Assembly (NCBI GenBank): GCA_028293405.1
Contig: JAQGOW010000162.1
Location: 1 to 5,538 of the forward strand
From: Verrucomicrobiales bacterium
GTDB taxonomy: Bacteria > Verrucomicrobiota > Verrucomicrobiia > Limisphaerales > Palsa-1400
Reading direction: 5' to 3'
DNA: 5,538 nucleotides
Part shown: positions 4,809 through 5,538 of the stretch, piece after piece
How positions within the stretch are numbered: position 1 is the stretch's first letter
Layout: each line of letters opens with the position of its first letter
Made by a program: the position numbers and the translations under genes
Notes under the pieces: model-generated
The model's input: the letters and a program-made list of their open reading frames with translations, nothing else
The model's database searches: none
What the model was told of the DNA's origin: nothing

Positions 4809-4972
4809 CGTGGGCTACGGTGAAGGAATAACGTTATAGTGCCTTCGATTCCATCAAAATCTTTCGTTTCTATGAAAAAAAGATAGCACGGTTTGCCATG
4901 GGTTTCTCAAAGAACCGGTTTGTGCAATGGTAGTTCGAGGAACTAGAGTAACGGCGGTCTCATCCAATACGC
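4809..4972. other. Divergent leader between HNH gene and glnE
   Basis: No gene is seen here. TATAGT at 4835-4840 on the plus strand could be a -10 box for glnE, but the hexamer 17 bp upstream (GGGCTA) is not a -35 match. An imperfect direct repeat is visible: GGTTTGCCATGG (4890-4901) and GGTTTGTGCAATGG (4917-4930). No clear glnE promoter can be assigned. Confidence 0.4.
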
Positions 4973-5538
4973 ATGCATTCCAACGTGTTAGCAAAAGCGA
5001 TCGAAGCATCGGCGGATCCTAACCGCGCGCAATCGGTCATCGATCAGCTGGCGGAGACGAGTGCTACCGCGCTGCTGAAAAAAATTAAGATCGAGCAAGC
5101 TAATATAATAGGCGCGTTGTTGGCGGGTTCGGCGGCTTCCGGTGAATTGCTGGTCGCGCATCCGGATTGGTTGCCAGCGTTGTTGGAACCGGGCGCATTG
5201 GAACACCCGCGTCTCGCGCAAGGTTTGAAACGCGAGGTCGAAAAATGGCTCAAGCCATTGCTGAAGGCTGATGATTACGCGACCGCGCTTTCGACTCTGC
5301 GCGAATTTAAACAACGCGACATGTTGCGCATCGCGGCACGTGACCTCGGCCGAGTTGCCAATACGACGGAGATCATGCTGGAGCTTTCGAATCTCGCCGA
5401 TGTTTGCACGGAGGCCGTTTACCAGATTTGTTGGCAACAGCTCACGCAACGGTTCGGGTCGCCTTTTCATTTGGACGCGGACGAGCGCTGGCGGCCAACG
5501 ACATTTTGCACCATTGGGTTGGGCAAGCTCGGAGGGCA
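4973..5538 (+). CDS. glnE: Bifunctional glutamine synthetase adenylyltransferase/deadenylyltransferase, N-terminal part
   Basis: The frame opens at the ATG at 4973 and runs off the right edge (188 residues seen; full-length GlnE is about 900-1000). An in-frame stop at 4949-4951 with no other start before 4973 fixes this start. GlnE attaches AMP to, and removes it from, glutamine synthetase in response to nitrogen status, normally under control of a PII protein. The evidence is the helical N-terminal region followed by LREFKQRDMLRIAARDL (about 109-125), ELSNLADVCTEAVY (137-150), and TFCTIGLGKLGG at the edge, which is the opening nucleotidyltransferase G-x-GKxGG motif of the first catalytic domain. 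The acidic metal-binding residues that follow it, and the second adenylyl transferase domain, lie outside the window. The gene is divergent from the HNH gene with a 214-bp gap, and no Shine-Dalgarno is strong here. PII or glnA genes are not in view. Confidence 0.9.
   Translation, partial: MHSNVLAKAIEASADPNRAQSVIDQLAETSATALLKKIKIEQANIIGALLAGSAASGELLVAHPDWLPALLEPGALEHPRLAQGLKREVEKWLKPLLKADDYATALSTLREFKQRDMLRIAARDLGRVANTTEIMLELSNLADVCTEAVYQICWQQLTQRFGSPFHLDADERWRPTTFCTIGLGKLGG

Noticed and set aside
4884..4897. Sigma-54-like promoter upstream of glnE (TAGCACG...TTTGCC)
   Set aside because: It was attractive for a nitrogen gene, but the GC of the -12 element is about 2 bp too close to the -24 element and the GG of the -24 element is AG.
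4988..5470. Minus-strand 160-residue frame opposite glnE
   Set aside because: The plus strand encodes clear GlnE motifs over the same stretch; the antisense frame is Arg/Gln-rich with no domain.

Overview
The window looks like ordinary chromosomal DNA from a Gram-negative bacterium, most likely a member of the Verrucomicrobiota or a close relative. This placement is an inference. It rests on an OmpL-like beta-barrel porin with a signal peptide, a GlnE-type regulator of glutamine synthetase, a McrA-like HNH protein, and intergenic repeats of the 'ACCACAGAGACACAGAG' and 'CACGGATTAAACACGGATT' kinds, which I associate with such genomes. No 16S gene or other decisive marker is present.

Layout, left to right. 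Positions 1-529 (minus) hold the N-terminal part of a ferredoxin-reductase-like flavoprotein whose C-terminus lies outside the window. Positions 676-759 (minus) are a tRNA-Leu(UAG) gene. Positions 760-1088 have no gene but contain several short repeats, including five copies of CGTTACA, and end in a strong terminator for the porin. Positions 1089-2381 (minus) are the porin, with a strong Shine-Dalgarno sequence and two inverted repeats in its leader. Positions 2394-2721 have no gene. Positions 2722-3429 (minus) encode a small membrane protein of the nickel/cobalt transporter type with a histidine-rich loop. Divergent from it, 3600-3968 (plus) encodes a RelE/ParE-like toxin with no visible antitoxin. 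A perfect 21-bp inverted repeat (3983-4113) separates this gene from the convergent HNH nuclease-like gene at 4135-4758 (minus). The HNH gene has a good promoter overlapped by a palindrome. Divergent from it, 4973 to the right edge (plus) is the start of glnE.

The genes do not form one pathway or operon. All are separated by more than 100 bp, orientations alternate, and each appears to be its own transcription unit. I found no convincing new multi-gene system. The items most worth checking are the hairpin element between the toxin and HNH genes, the palindrome inside the HNH promoter, the solitary toxin-like gene with an altered C-terminal residue and a tail, and the CGTTACA cluster beside the porin terminator.
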